Shown here one piece after another: positions 8,209-15,999 of a stretch of 64,000 nt of DNA (positions within the stretch are counted from its first letter, which is position 1; every line of letters begins with the position of its first letter). The notes below the pieces were generated by a model. The model searched no databases, was not told where the DNA came from, and saw nothing but the letters and a program-made list of their open reading frames with translations. The stretch is taken from assembly GCA_022841825.1 (NCBI GenBank), contig JALHQT010000009.1, positions 62,001-126,000 on the forward strand. The letters run 5' to 3'. This DNA comes from Anaerolineae bacterium (lineage in GTDB: Bacteria; Chloroflexota; Anaerolineae; Aggregatilineales; Phototrophicaceae). Both the position numbers and the translations under genes were made by a program.

Positions 8209-8337
8209 TCAAAGTATCTGAGTGTCGTAATCGGACTTGTGCTGGACATACCCAAGTGAAGGTTTTTGGTGAAGCGGTGAATTAAGCTCAGCAACGACTA
8301 TGGTCTCGGCTTCTTCGAGTGTAAGAATCCGAGTCAC
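8209..8337 (-). CDS. Small hypothetical ORF overlapping its upstream gene (GTGA)
   Basis: A GTG at 8335-8337 overlaps the TGA stop of the preceding 85-residue gene by four bases, the classical coupling arrangement. The 42-residue product reads TRILTLEEAETIVVAELNSP after its start. The LTLEEAE..VAEL stretch faintly resembles the N-terminus of small immunity or YrhB-type proteins, but this is weak. It could be a truncated gene. Confidence 0.3.
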   Translation of the reverse strand: MTRILTLEEAETIVVAELNSPLHQKPSLGYVQHKSDYDTQIL

Positions 8338-8591
8338 GACTCGTGCCTTGCCAGACGCTGCTCAATTCGCATTTGCAGCATGCTCATGAAGTGGTTGGTG
8401 CGCGTGAACGTGTCAAGTTCGGCGCGATCGCTGTCGCTCAGGATGCCCGCGCGATTCTTGTCAAGCAGGTCTTCGAGGCGTTCTTCGAGTGCTTCTGAGG
8501 GTCGAAAGGTCACGATCTCGCCAAGCGTCGGCTTTTTCGCCAGGAACTCGATGATCTCGTCCAGAAGCGCAACAGGTTCTGCAACTGCCAT
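8334..8591 (-). CDS. Small helical protein, possible partner of a nuclease or antitoxin-like
   Basis: An 85-residue, highly charged helical protein with IVTFRPSEALEERLEDLLDK and a closing LQMRIEQRLARHES. Proteins of this kind are often encoded beside HNH endonucleases or as stand-alone hypotheticals; here only a 42-codon ORF follows, so the partner may be lost. AGAGGA lies 8 nt before ATG 8591, favouring it over ATG 8642. Function unknown. Confidence 0.5.
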   Translation of the reverse strand: MAVAEPVALLDEIIEFLAKKPTLGEIVTFRPSEALEERLEDLLDKNRAGILSDSDRAELDTFTRTNHFMSMLQMRIEQRLARHES

Positions 8592-8684
8592 AGCTGAAAT
8601 TCCTCTTGCTGACGATTGCAATTCTATACCGATTTTAGTCATTTAGACCGAATTCAGTCACCATCCACCGCCCGCCCCCTCTGC

Positions 8685-8690
8685 TATAAT
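8685..8690 (+). promoter_or_regulatory. Possible -10 box of the COG0523 GTPase gene
   Basis: TGCTATAAT gives an extended -10 element (TGnTATAAT) 37 nt upstream of ATG 8728. No good -35 box is visible, which extended -10 promoters can tolerate. Confidence 0.35.
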
Positions 8691-8727
8691 CGCCCTCATC
8701 GTCCCATTTGAGCGAGACATACCCCAA

Positions 8728-9801
8728 ATGACTGCGACCCCAATCGCACGCCGCCCCGTCCCCGTCACCATCCTCACGGGCTTCCTCGGTGCGGGCAAGA
8801 CGACCCTGCTCAACCACCTGCTCAAAGGCGATCACGGCTTGCGTGTCGCCGTTATGGTCAATGACTTTGGCAGCATCAACATCGACAGCCAGCTCGTCGT
8901 CGGCGTCGAAGGCGACATGATCAACCTCTCCAACGGCTGCATCTGCTGCACCATCCGCGGCGACCTGCTCGAATCCGCCATCACGCTGCTGCGCCGCGAC
9001 GACCCGCCCGAATACATCATCATCGAAACCAGCGGCGTCTCCGACCCCGCTTCGGTCGCCACGACCTTCATGCTGCCAGAGCTGCGCAACCTCGTCACGG
9101 TGGACAGCATCCTGACGGTGGTCGATGCCGAGCAGGGTGGGCAGGCGACGAGCGAAGAGGCGTTCGCGCTGGCGATGGATCAGGTCGGCGTGGCGGACAT
9201 CGTCATCCTCAACAAGGTGGATCGCGTTGACGCGGCGCGGCTGGCGGACGCTCGCGACTGGGTGCATGAGATCAGCCCGCGCGCGCGCATCATCGAAGCA
9301 TCGTTTGGGCGGGTGCCGCCGGAACTGGTGCTGGGCGTCGGCATGTACGATCTCGACCGCCTCGACGCGCGCCCGGCGCAGGATGTGCATGTCCACGAGG
9401 CGGGCGAGGCACACGACCACGATCATGATCACGACCACAGCCGCGTCTTCGAGACGTGGAGCTGGACGACAAGCGAGCCGCTCTCGCTGCGGGCGCTGCG
9501 CCGCGCGGTCGAAAACCTGCCGGAAAGCATCTATCGTGCCAAGGGCGTCGTCTTCGTCGCCGACCAGCCCGACCAGCGCGGCATCCTGCAGGTCGTCGGC
9601 AAGCGCGCCAGCCTGACGTTCGAGGGCGCGTGGGCGGGCGATGCGCCGCGCACGCAGGTCGTCGTGATCGGCGCGCACGGCGGCGTACCCGTGAGCCAGC
9701 TCGAGCGCCTGTTCGAGGCGACGCTGGCAAAGAACGCCCCGCCCAACGAACTCCAACGCATCAAGCGCGGCGTACTGGAATGGCTGCGCAACAGGAAGTA
9801 A
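8728..9801 (+). CDS. COG0523 (CobW/ZigA-type) metal-chaperone GTPase
   Basis: A 357-residue G3E-family GTPase. The P-loop [10 protein letters not shown] is at residues 18-27, the family hallmark GCICC at 70-74, an ETSGVSDP switch follows, and ILNKVD is the guanine-specificity motif. A His-rich loop (alternating His/Asp near residues 225-237) precedes the CobW C-terminal domain. The family delivers zinc, cobalt or iron to target metalloproteins. The His-rich loop favours zinc, and a ZnuA-type protein is encoded 5 kb away. No Zur-like palindrome is seen directly upstream. The exact metal and client are inference. Confidence 0.9.
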   Translation: MTATPIARRPVPVTILTGFLGAGKTTLLNHLLKGDHGLRVAVMVNDFGSINIDSQLVVGVEGDMINLSNGCICCTIRGDLLESAITLLRRDDPPEYIIIETSGVSDPASVATTFMLPELRNLVTVDSILTVVDAEQGGQATSEEAFALAMDQVGVADIVILNKVDRVDAARLADARDWVHEISPRARIIEASFGRVPPELVLGVGMYDLDRLDARPAQDVHVHEAGEAHDHDHDHDHSRVFETWSWTTSEPLSLRALRRAVENLPESIYRAKGVVFVADQPDQRGILQVVGKRASLTFEGAWAGDAPRTQVVVIGAHGGVPVSQLERLFEATLAKNAPPNELQRIKRGVLEWLRNRK

Positions 9802-9914
9802 CAACTTAAATCGCATTTAAGGATATTTGAGGCGCAGATAACCACGACCTCCCCCGAATCGATTACCGTAGAACTATCGCAACAGAGTGCAGTACACAAA
9901 AGGGAGAAAGCACC

Positions 9915-10700
9915 ATGCGGAAGTTTGTAGGGATCGGTCTGGCAGCGCTGGTCATCAGCGCCATCGGGGTCGGCGTCATCTTCGCACAGGATACGACGAC
10001 CGTTACACGCAACTGGTTGGGCGCACACGTCGAAGAGGAAGACGGCGCGCTGGTCGTCGAACGTGTGCATCCGGAATCGCCGGCGGCGGCGGCAGGTGTC
10101 GAAGTGGGCGATGTTATCGTCTCGCTGGACGGCGTCACCCTGGCGACCTTCAGCGACCTGCGCACTGCCGTACAATCGGCTGAAGCAGGCGCGACGGTGG
10201 CGCTCGGCGTCGAACGGGATGGCGAAAGCCTGGACATCGACGTGACGCTGGAAACGCGCGAAATCAATGGGCGCGGCGGCATGTTCATGGCGGATGATCC
10301 GCTGTCCTTCGCGCAGATGCTGCTCCACGCCGACCTGACGGCGGTGGATGGCGGCTACCAGGTCGCCAATGTCCTGACCATGCGCAATCCCTTCAGCCTG
10401 GAAGCCGGCGATGTGGTCACCACCCTCAACGGTCTAGACATCACCGCGCTCGACCCAATGGCGCTGCGTGACAGCTTCGAAGACGCTGACGGCAGCTTCA
10501 GCCTGGGCGTGACGCGCGACGGCGAGAGCCTGACGCTGGAAGGCGAAGCGATGGGGCGCGGCTTCGGTGGGCGCGGTCCTGGCGGCTTCGGTGAGCAGGG
10601 TGGGCGCGGCGGTCGTGGTCCGGGGGGTCCCGGCGGCATGGGCGACGGCAATGGGCAGCCCGGCGGTCGCGGGAACGGCAATGGCGCGGGTGGCGTGTAG
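9915..10700 (+). CDS. Secreted PDZ-domain protein with Gly-rich tail
   Basis: A 261-residue exported protein: signal peptide at residues 1-24, then a PDZ domain at about 30-115 with the DGALVVERVHPESPAAAAGV and VGDVIVSLDG segments. A second degenerate PDZ-like unit (LEAGDVVTTLNGLDITALDP) lies near residues 150-200. The last 45 residues are Gly/Arg/Asn-rich and disordered. No protease domain is attached, so it probably acts as an adaptor or scaffold outside the membrane. AGGGAGAAAG lies before the ATG. It is followed by a hairpin terminator. Confidence 0.8.
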   Translation: MRKFVGIGLAALVISAIGVGVIFAQDTTTVTRNWLGAHVEEEDGALVVERVHPESPAAAAGVEVGDVIVSLDGVTLATFSDLRTAVQSAEAGATVALGVERDGESLDIDVTLETREINGRGGMFMADDPLSFAQMLLHADLTAVDGGYQVANVLTMRNPFSLEAGDVVTTLNGLDITALDPMALRDSFEDADGSFSLGVTRDGESLTLEGEAMGRGFGGRGPGGFGEQGGRGGRGPGGPGGMGDGNGQPGGRGNGNGAGGV

Positions 10701-10717
10701 CCCGTGTGACAACGGTG

Positions 10718-10751
10718 GTAGGGGCGAGCCTGTGTGCTCGCCCCTTTTTTT
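10718..10751 (+). terminator. Rho-independent terminator formed by a family A palindrome
   Basis: GTAGGGGCGAG and CTCGCCCC form a strong stem around CCTGTGTG, followed directly by seven T residues. The GTAGGGG lead and variable stem place it in the dispersed family A, so here a repeat copy supplies a complete terminator for the PDZ gene. Confidence 0.75.
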
Positions 10752-10827
10752 GTGTTCATCCCCTTCGCGCTATGATTATTAAGCCTTTATCGCAATCGAT
10801 GCTGCACGGCAGAAAGCGAGTCGCGGG

Positions 10828-11292
10828 ATGTCGGACGACGATGAACTGTCGCGGATCTGGAAATTGTTGTTCGAAATTGTGCTCGATGGCGAAAAGCGCC
10901 TGGCGGGACACTTCGCCATGCACAATCTGACCACGCCGCAGTTCTATGTCCTGAAGACCCTGATCGAACAAGGCGGCACATCCCCCATCGGGCAGGTGGC
11001 GCGCCTGCACGGGCTGACGCTGCCCACCATGAGCGGGCTGGTCACGCGCCTGGAGGCGCAGACGCCGCCGCTGGTGACGCGGACGCAGGCAGCGGATGAC
11101 CGCCGCTCGATCATCGTCGCCATCACCGATGAAGGACGGACGCGCTTCGCCGATGTGCAGAGCAGCCTGCTCGATTACCTGCGGGCAATCTACGCGCTCC
11201 TCAGCCCACAGGAGCGTCAGACCATCATCGACTACCTGTCGCGTTACGTCGATCTGATCGTGCGCGGGATGCCGATGAATCCGCAGTCGTGA
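10828..11292 (+). CDS. MarR-family transcriptional regulator
   Basis: A 154-residue winged-helix protein: helical dimerisation part, then the DNA-binding region TTPQFYVLKTLIEQGG, IGQVARLHGLTLPTMSGLVT (recognition helix) and the wing LVTRTQAADDRRSIIVAITD with the family DDRR motif. MarR proteins repress efflux or stress genes and are released by small ligands. No divergent target gene lies next to it: upstream is the terminator of the PDZ gene, and downstream, 120 bp away, is the methylthiotransferase gene. Target unknown. Confidence 0.9.
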   Translation: MSDDDELSRIWKLLFEIVLDGEKRLAGHFAMHNLTTPQFYVLKTLIEQGGTSPIGQVARLHGLTLPTMSGLVTRLEAQTPPLVTRTQAADDRRSIIVAITDEGRTRFADVQSSLLDYLRAIYALLSPQERQTIIDYLSRYVDLIVRGMPMNPQS

Positions 11293-11415
11293 ATTCCGCC
11301 CGTACACAGGACGAGGGCATCTCGCCCATCCCGCCATCAGCCGCCGATTGACGTGTCTTGTGCACGCCACTAGAATTACGCTGATTGTTTTCGTCAATAA
11401 TGCCATCATCCCGTG

Positions 11416-12822
11416 ATGGCAGATGGTCACGGCAAAAACGTTATGCAGTACCACATCTGGACGCTCGGCTGCCAAATGAACAGCGCCGATTCGCAGCTTC
11501 TGGCTTCCGAGCTGGAACGCCTCGGCTACCACGCCGCGCACAACCCCGACGACGCCGATATTTACGTCGTCAATACCTGCGTCGTCCGCCAGCAGGCAGA
11601 GGACAAGGGCATGGGGCGGCTGGAGCTGCTCGGTCATCTCAAGAAGCAGCAGCCGAACAAAGTCATCGGCGTGATGGGCTGCATGGTCGGCGTGCGCGAC
11701 CCGCTCCGCCTGCGCCAGCGCCTGCCGTATGTCGATGTCTTCATGCCGCCGAGCGAACCGCAACCGATGGTCGATTTCCTCGTCAGCCGCATGAGCGAGG
11801 ACGAGGTGATACGGCTGGAAGCGCAGCGCCGCGACCAACGCGACCAGATCCAGGATGGCGACCTGCTGCTGCCCGCGCATGAACAGGGCGCGCTCGTCAG
11901 CGCCCATGTGCCGGTCGTCTACGGCTGCTCGCACGCCTGCACCTTCTGCATCATCCCCTTCCGACGCGGCACCGAACGCAGCCGCAGCGTCGGCGAAATC
12001 GTGGCGCATGTGCGCTCGCTGGCGCGCCAGGGCGTCAAAGAGGTCACGCTGCTCGGTCAGATCGTGGATCGCTACGGCAAGGACATCGCCGATGGTCCCG
12101 ATCTCGCCGACCTGCTGCGCATCGTCCACGACGTGGCGGAAGAGGTCGGCGTCGAGCGCATCCGCTTCCTGACCAGCCATCCCAACTGGATGACCGACAA
12201 AATCCTCGACACCGTCGCCGAGCTGCCGCGCCTGATGCCGCAGATCGAAGTGCCCGTACAGGCGGGGTCGGACGAAGTGCTGGAAAACATGAAGCGCGGC
12301 TACACGCAGGCGCAGTACCGCGCGCTGGTCGAACGCATCCGCGCGCGCATCCCGGACGTCGCCATTCACACCGATATTATCGTCGGATTCCCCGGCGAGA
12401 CCGAAGCGCAGTTCATGGAGACGTACCATCTGCTGGGCGATCTGAAGATCGACAAGGCGCATCTGGCGATGTACAGCCCGCGCGAGCACACCGTCAGCGC
12501 GCGACGCATGGAAGACGACGTGCCTGCCGAGGAGAAGAATCGCCGCCTGCACATGATCGACGATCAGCAGGCGCAGATTCTGGCGGAGATCAACGCGCGC
12601 TGGCTCGGTCAGACGGTCGAGGTGCTGGTCGAGGAGAAGTACAAAGACCGCTGGAAGGGGCGCACGCCGCAGAACAAGCTGGTCTTCTTCGAGGATGACG
12701 CGACCGACTGGAAGGGCAGACTGGCGAACGTCGAGATCACCTGGACGGGTCCCTGGAGCATGATCGGTCGCCTGCCCAAAGCGGAAAAGCGCGAAGAGCC
12801 GCTGCTCGTGTTTGCGGGCTAA
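11416..12822 (+). CDS. miaB: MiaB-type tRNA methylthiotransferase (radical SAM)
   Basis: A 468-residue protein with three domains. The N-terminal MTTase domain carries cluster cysteines in WTLGCQMNSAD, VVNTCVVR and GVMGCMVG. The radical SAM domain has the CSHACTFC (CxxxCxxC) cluster site near residue 175. A C-terminal TRAM-like domain begins at about 390. LGCQMN is typical of MiaB, which adds the 2-methylthio group to i6A37 in tRNA; the MTTase domain is otherwise shared with RimO and MtaB. GTG 11413 or ATG 11443 are alternative starts. The next gene starts 9 nt downstream. Confidence 0.88.
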   Translation: MADGHGKNVMQYHIWTLGCQMNSADSQLLASELERLGYHAAHNPDDADIYVVNTCVVRQQAEDKGMGRLELLGHLKKQQPNKVIGVMGCMVGVRDPLRLRQRLPYVDVFMPPSEPQPMVDFLVSRMSEDEVIRLEAQRRDQRDQIQDGDLLLPAHEQGALVSAHVPVVYGCSHACTFCIIPFRRGTERSRSVGEIVAHVRSLARQGVKEVTLLGQIVDRYGKDIADGPDLADLLRIVHDVAEEVGVERIRFLTSHPNWMTDKILDTVAELPRLMPQIEVPVQAGSDEVLENMKRGYTQAQYRALVERIRARIPDVAIHTDIIVGFPGETEAQFMETYHLLGDLKIDKAHLAMYSPREHTVSARRMEDDVPAEEKNRRLHMIDDQQAQILAEINARWLGQTVEVLVEEKYKDRWKGRTPQNKLVFFEDDATDWKGRLANVEITWTGPWSMIGRLPKAEKREEPLLVFAG

Positions 12823-12830
12823 ACGCGCGC

Positions 12831-14222
12831 ATGAGCCGAATTCTTTTCGTCAATCACTCGTCCGTCGGGCATCTCAACACGCTGCTCAGCATCGCCGTCA
12901 CGATGAAGGAGCAGGGGCATGAGGTTCACTTCTGCATCCCCGGTGCGCGCGGGCACAGGACGGGCATCCAGCTCATCGACACCGCTTTCGCGCTGCCGGA
13001 CGTCATCGAGCAGAACGGCTTGACCGTCGATGTCATGCGTCCCGCGCTGACGATGCTACCTGCTGCCTTCATGCTGCCGCGCACGACTGGCTACCGCGAA
13101 ATCCGGCTGGCGTTCGAACTCTTCTCGCAGGGCATCACGCATTATCTCAAGCAGATGCTGAAGGTGATCGCGTCCTACAAGCCGGACATGCTGGTGACCG
13201 ATTTCGCTTTCCCCGCTTCGAGCATCGCGGCGGAAAAATGCAATCTTCCCTACGCGACCATCTTCCACAGCGGGCTGACGTTTCGCGGCGCGCTCATCCC
13301 GCCCTTCGGCAGCGGGCTGCCGATCCGCCCGGAGAACGCGCAGGGCACGCCCTATGACGCCGATGAGCGGAAGTTCCTGGCAAAGCTGGAGGAACGCATC
13401 AATGCGGCGCGCGCGGATGTCGGGCTGCCGCCGGGCGAGGGCGACACCATGCGCCGCCCCTACTCGCCCTGGCTCAACCTCGTCACCAGCGTCGAGGCAA
13501 TCGAAGCGCCACGCGACAACCTTACGCCGACCACACTTTACATCGGTCCCTGCTTCGGCAAGCGCAAGGCATCGCAGTCGAAATTCCCGTATGAGCAGCT
13601 CCGCCCAGACGCCTACAAGATCTACGTCTCGCTGGGGACCGTCTTCAACAATAAGCCCGCCATCTACAAACGCATCCTCGCCGGGCTTGACGACCCAGCG
13701 TATCAGGTGATCGTCAGCGCGGGCGGTGCCTACACTGCCCTCTCGAAAGCTGGGCTGCCTGCGAACGTCATGCTCTTCAAAAGTGTGCCGCAGGTCGAGC
13801 TGCTGCCGCGCGTCGATCTCGTCATCGGGCATGGCGGTAATAACACGACCAACGAGACGCTGGCGGCGGGCAAGCCGCTGATCGTCATTCCCTTCGGCGG
13901 CGAACAGGGCGATAACGCCCGACGTGTCGAATACCTGGGCATGGGCGTGCGGCTGGATCAGGCAGCCTTCACGTCCGACGATGTGCGCGCGGCAGTTGCT
14001 CGCGTGCGTGCGGACGATGGCATTGCGGCGCGTGCGGCGGCGACAAAAGCAGCGCTGGAGGAAGTCGATGGTTTGGCAACTGCCTCCGCCTGCATTGGTT
14101 GGGTGGCGCACCAGCAGCGCCCGTTCGCCCGCCCAGCGGGCATGCCTGTAACGATCACCCGTGAGCGGCTAAGTGTGCTGGTGGACGCAAACAACCTGGT
14201 TTCGCCGCGACCCGGCATGTGA
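12831..14222 (+). CDS. UGT/MGT-type glycosyltransferase (GT-B fold)
   Basis: A 463-residue protein of the macrolide-glycosyltransferase kind. An N-terminal acceptor domain begins SRILFVNHSSVGHLNTLLSI. The C-terminal donor domain has IYVSLGTVFNN, VPQVELLPRVDLVIGHGGNN and IVIPFGGEQGDNARRVEYLG, the nucleotide-sugar signature with the conserved GHGG and the Glu-Gln-like pair. It probably glycosylates a lipid or small hydrophobic molecule. It follows miaB by 9 nt, so it may be co-transcribed. A tail of about 40 residues beyond the GT-B fold looks like read-through into low-conservation sequence. Confidence 0.85.
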   Translation: MSRILFVNHSSVGHLNTLLSIAVTMKEQGHEVHFCIPGARGHRTGIQLIDTAFALPDVIEQNGLTVDVMRPALTMLPAAFMLPRTTGYREIRLAFELFSQGITHYLKQMLKVIASYKPDMLVTDFAFPASSIAAEKCNLPYATIFHSGLTFRGALIPPFGSGLPIRPENAQGTPYDADERKFLAKLEERINAARADVGLPPGEGDTMRRPYSPWLNLVTSVEAIEAPRDNLTPTTLYIGPCFGKRKASQSKFPYEQLRPDAYKIYVSLGTVFNNKPAIYKRILAGLDDPAYQVIVSAGGAYTALSKAGLPANVMLFKSVPQVELLPRVDLVIGHGGNNTTNETLAAGKPLIVIPFGGEQGDNARRVEYLGMGVRLDQAAFTSDDVRAAVARVRADDGIAARAAATKAALEEVDGLATASACIGWVAHQQRPFARPAGMPVTITRERLSVLVDANNLVSPRPGM

Positions 14223-14271
14223 TATTGCGCACCAGGCGTACCCCTGCGTGCGCCCATACAACCCGTTGTTC

Positions 14272-14295
14272 GTAGGGACGACGCACGCGTCGTCC
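14272..14295. repeat. Family A palindrome
   Basis: GTAGGG followed by a stem with arms ACGACGC and GCGTCGT. A degenerate partner unit (GCGCACC...GTGCGCCC ATAC) lies upstream at 14228-14260, giving the paired arrangement typical of this family. Confidence 0.7.
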
Positions 14296-14309
14296 GAGGA
14301 ATAGAGAAC

Positions 14310-14636
14310 ATGCAAAACATCGCCACAACCACCCCCGACCGCGATAGCAAGTCCGAGCGCGCGTTGACGTGGTCGCTCGCCTTCGCGGGCATCCGCTGCG
14401 TGCTGCAATACGCCGTGCTGCCGTTCATCCTGCCGATCCTCGGCGTGGGGGCAGATGTCGCCGCGCCGATCAGCCTCGCCATCAACGTCGTCGCCATCCT
14501 CTCGCTCGGCTACAGCGTGCGCCGCATGTGGCAGATCGATTACAAGCACAAGTGGGCGTACACGGGCATCGCCGCCGTCGCGCTGGTCATCCTGGTCGCC
14601 TTCATCCTGCTGGACTTCGGGATTATCCAGGCGTAA
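14310..14636 (+). CDS. Small integral membrane protein, unknown function
   Basis: A 108-residue protein with a polar N-terminus and three hydrophobic segments at about 22-46, 49-66 and 83-104, the second followed by a positively charged RRMWQIDYKHKWAY loop. No family signature is recognised. It follows a family A palindrome and has GAGGAATAGAG just before its ATG. Coding potential is supported by the clean membrane topology and GC-rich third positions. Confidence 0.65.
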   Translation: MQNIATTTPDRDSKSERALTWSLAFAGIRCVLQYAVLPFILPILGVGADVAAPISLAINVVAILSLGYSVRRMWQIDYKHKWAYTGIAAVALVILVAFILLDFGIIQA

Positions 14637-14639
14637 CGC

Positions 14640-14830
14640 CAGCAGTCTGGTCGTCTCCGCGTCCGGCGTGCTTTCGACGGTGATCGTTCCGCCGTGCGCC
14701 ACAATTCCCGCCTGCGCAATCGTCAGCCCCAAGCCCAGCCCGCTGATTTCACCCATGTTGCTGGCGCGAAAGAACGGCTCGAAGATGCGCGCCTGTTCTT
14801 CGCTGGGGATCCCTCGGCTGCCACCTGGCT
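14640..14830 (-). pseudogene. C-terminal fragment of a sensor histidine kinase
   Basis: Reading leftward from about 14830 without a start codon the frame gives IPSEEQARIFEPFFRASNMG, then GLGLGLTIAQAGIVAHGGTI and TVESTP. These are the G1/F/G2-box region of a histidine-kinase ATPase domain. The closing GTTFTVRLP strand is missing and the sequence runs into unrelated codons. No HisKA domain or upstream part exists, because the region to the right is the znuA promoter. It is an isolated relic of about 60 codons. Confidence 0.65.
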
Positions 14831-14881
14831 AACGGCGAGCGGCGATCTCATGGCGCCTGGCACGCCCTCATCAATTGCTTA

Positions 14882-14921
14882 TTGAGAATTTGTATCATTT
14901 ACGCTATGATACGGCGTATCA
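14882..14921 (+). promoter_or_regulatory. Promoter with overlapping palindromic operator upstream of znuA
   Basis: TTGAGA (14882-14887) and TATGAT (14905-14910) are separated by 17 nt. The perfect dyad TGATAC-GGC-GTATCA (14907-14921) overlaps the -10 box, and a second overlapping dyad pairs TATCAT (14892-14897) with ATGATA (14906-14911). A repressor bound here would block the polymerase. For a zinc-uptake gene the natural candidate is a Zur/Fur-family repressor, but no regulator gene is adjacent. Confidence 0.6.
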
Positions 14922-14955
14922 ATATCGTACAGTGAAATGCTTGAAGAGGCAGCCG

Positions 14956-15999
14956 ATGAGACTTCGTATAAGTGTGTTCCTGGTCGTCGCGTTGATGCTG
15001 TTGGTGGGCACGACCCAGGCGCAGGATGACCTGCGGGTGCTGGCGACGACCAGCATCGTCGCCGATGTAGCGCAGAATATCGCGGGCGATCTGTTGACGG
15101 TCGATACGCTGGTGCCGCTCGGCGCGGACACGCACGCCTTCGAGCCATCGACCGCCGACGCTGCGCGGGTCGCCGAAGCGACCCTGCTGCTGACGGTCGG
15201 CGCGGGTTACGAGGGGTTCCTGGGTGACCTGCTCGAAAATGTCGGAGCGGATACGGTTCAGGTAATAGTCGTCTCGAATGGGGTCGAAATCCTCGCCTTC
15301 TCCGATGGTCATGACGACGAGCACGCCGACTCCAGCGCTGAGGCGGAAGATGAGCACGAGGGCGACGACCATCATCTCGGCGTGCTGGGCGGCGACCTGG
15401 AATGTGCAGCCGATGAACACGAAGCAGCGGACGAAGCTCACGCCGAAGAAGACCACGAGCACGGCGCGTGTGACGCGCATGTCTGGACGGACCCGGCGAA
15501 CGTGGTCATCTGGGCAAACAACATCGCCGATGCCTTCAGCGCTGCCGACCCGGCGAATGCCAGCCTCTACCGCGCCAACGCTGACGCCTACATCGCGCAG
15601 CTCGAGGCGCTGCAAGAGGAGATCGACGCGCTGATGGCGGGTGTGCCGGAAGCGGCGCGGATCATCGTCACCAACCATGAATTCCTCGGCTACTTCGCCT
15701 ATGCCTACGGCTTCGAGGTTGTCGGCACGGTGCTGCCCGGCGCGACCACCGACGCCGAGCCAAATCCGCAGGAACTGGCGGCGCTGATCACGTTAATCCA
15801 GGCGGAGGGCGCGCGCGGCATCTTCGCGGAAGTCAGCGCCAATTCGCAGCTTGCCGAGGTTGTGGCGCAGGAAGCGGGCATCGCCGTCGTGACGACGCTC
15901 TACAGCGAGTCCCTCAGCCCCGCCGACGGTCCCGCCCCGACCTACCTCGACTACATGCGCTACAACGCGCAGGCGATTGCTTCGGCGCTCACCGGTTAG
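14956..15999 (+). CDS. znuA: Zinc ABC transporter substrate-binding protein (ZnuA-type)
   Basis: A 347-residue cluster A-I binding protein with signal peptide (residues 1-22, ending TTQAQ). LRVLATTSIVADVAQNIAGD opens the N-lobe; PLGADTHAFEPS supplies the first metal His. A long His/Asp/Glu-rich loop (about 118-180) follows, then CDAHVWTDP with the second His and VTNHEFLGYFAYAYGFEVVG with the third. The charged loop is typical of zinc-specific members. ATG 14956 has GAGG six bases upstream. The permease and ATPase genes (znuB, znuC) are not adjacent, since the next gene converges. Regulation by the palindrome at 14907-14921 is likely. Confidence 0.9.
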   Translation: MRLRISVFLVVALMLLVGTTQAQDDLRVLATTSIVADVAQNIAGDLLTVDTLVPLGADTHAFEPSTADAARVAEATLLLTVGAGYEGFLGDLLENVGADTVQVIVVSNGVEILAFSDGHDDEHADSSAEAEDEHEGDDHHLGVLGGDLECAADEHEAADEAHAEEDHEHGACDAHVWTDPANVVIWANNIADAFSAADPANASLYRANADAYIAQLEALQEEIDALMAGVPEAARIIVTNHEFLGYFAYAYGFEVVGTVLPGATTDAEPNPQELAALITLIQAEGARGIFAEVSANSQLAEVVAQEAGIAVVTTLYSESLSPADGPAPTYLDYMRYNAQAIASALTG

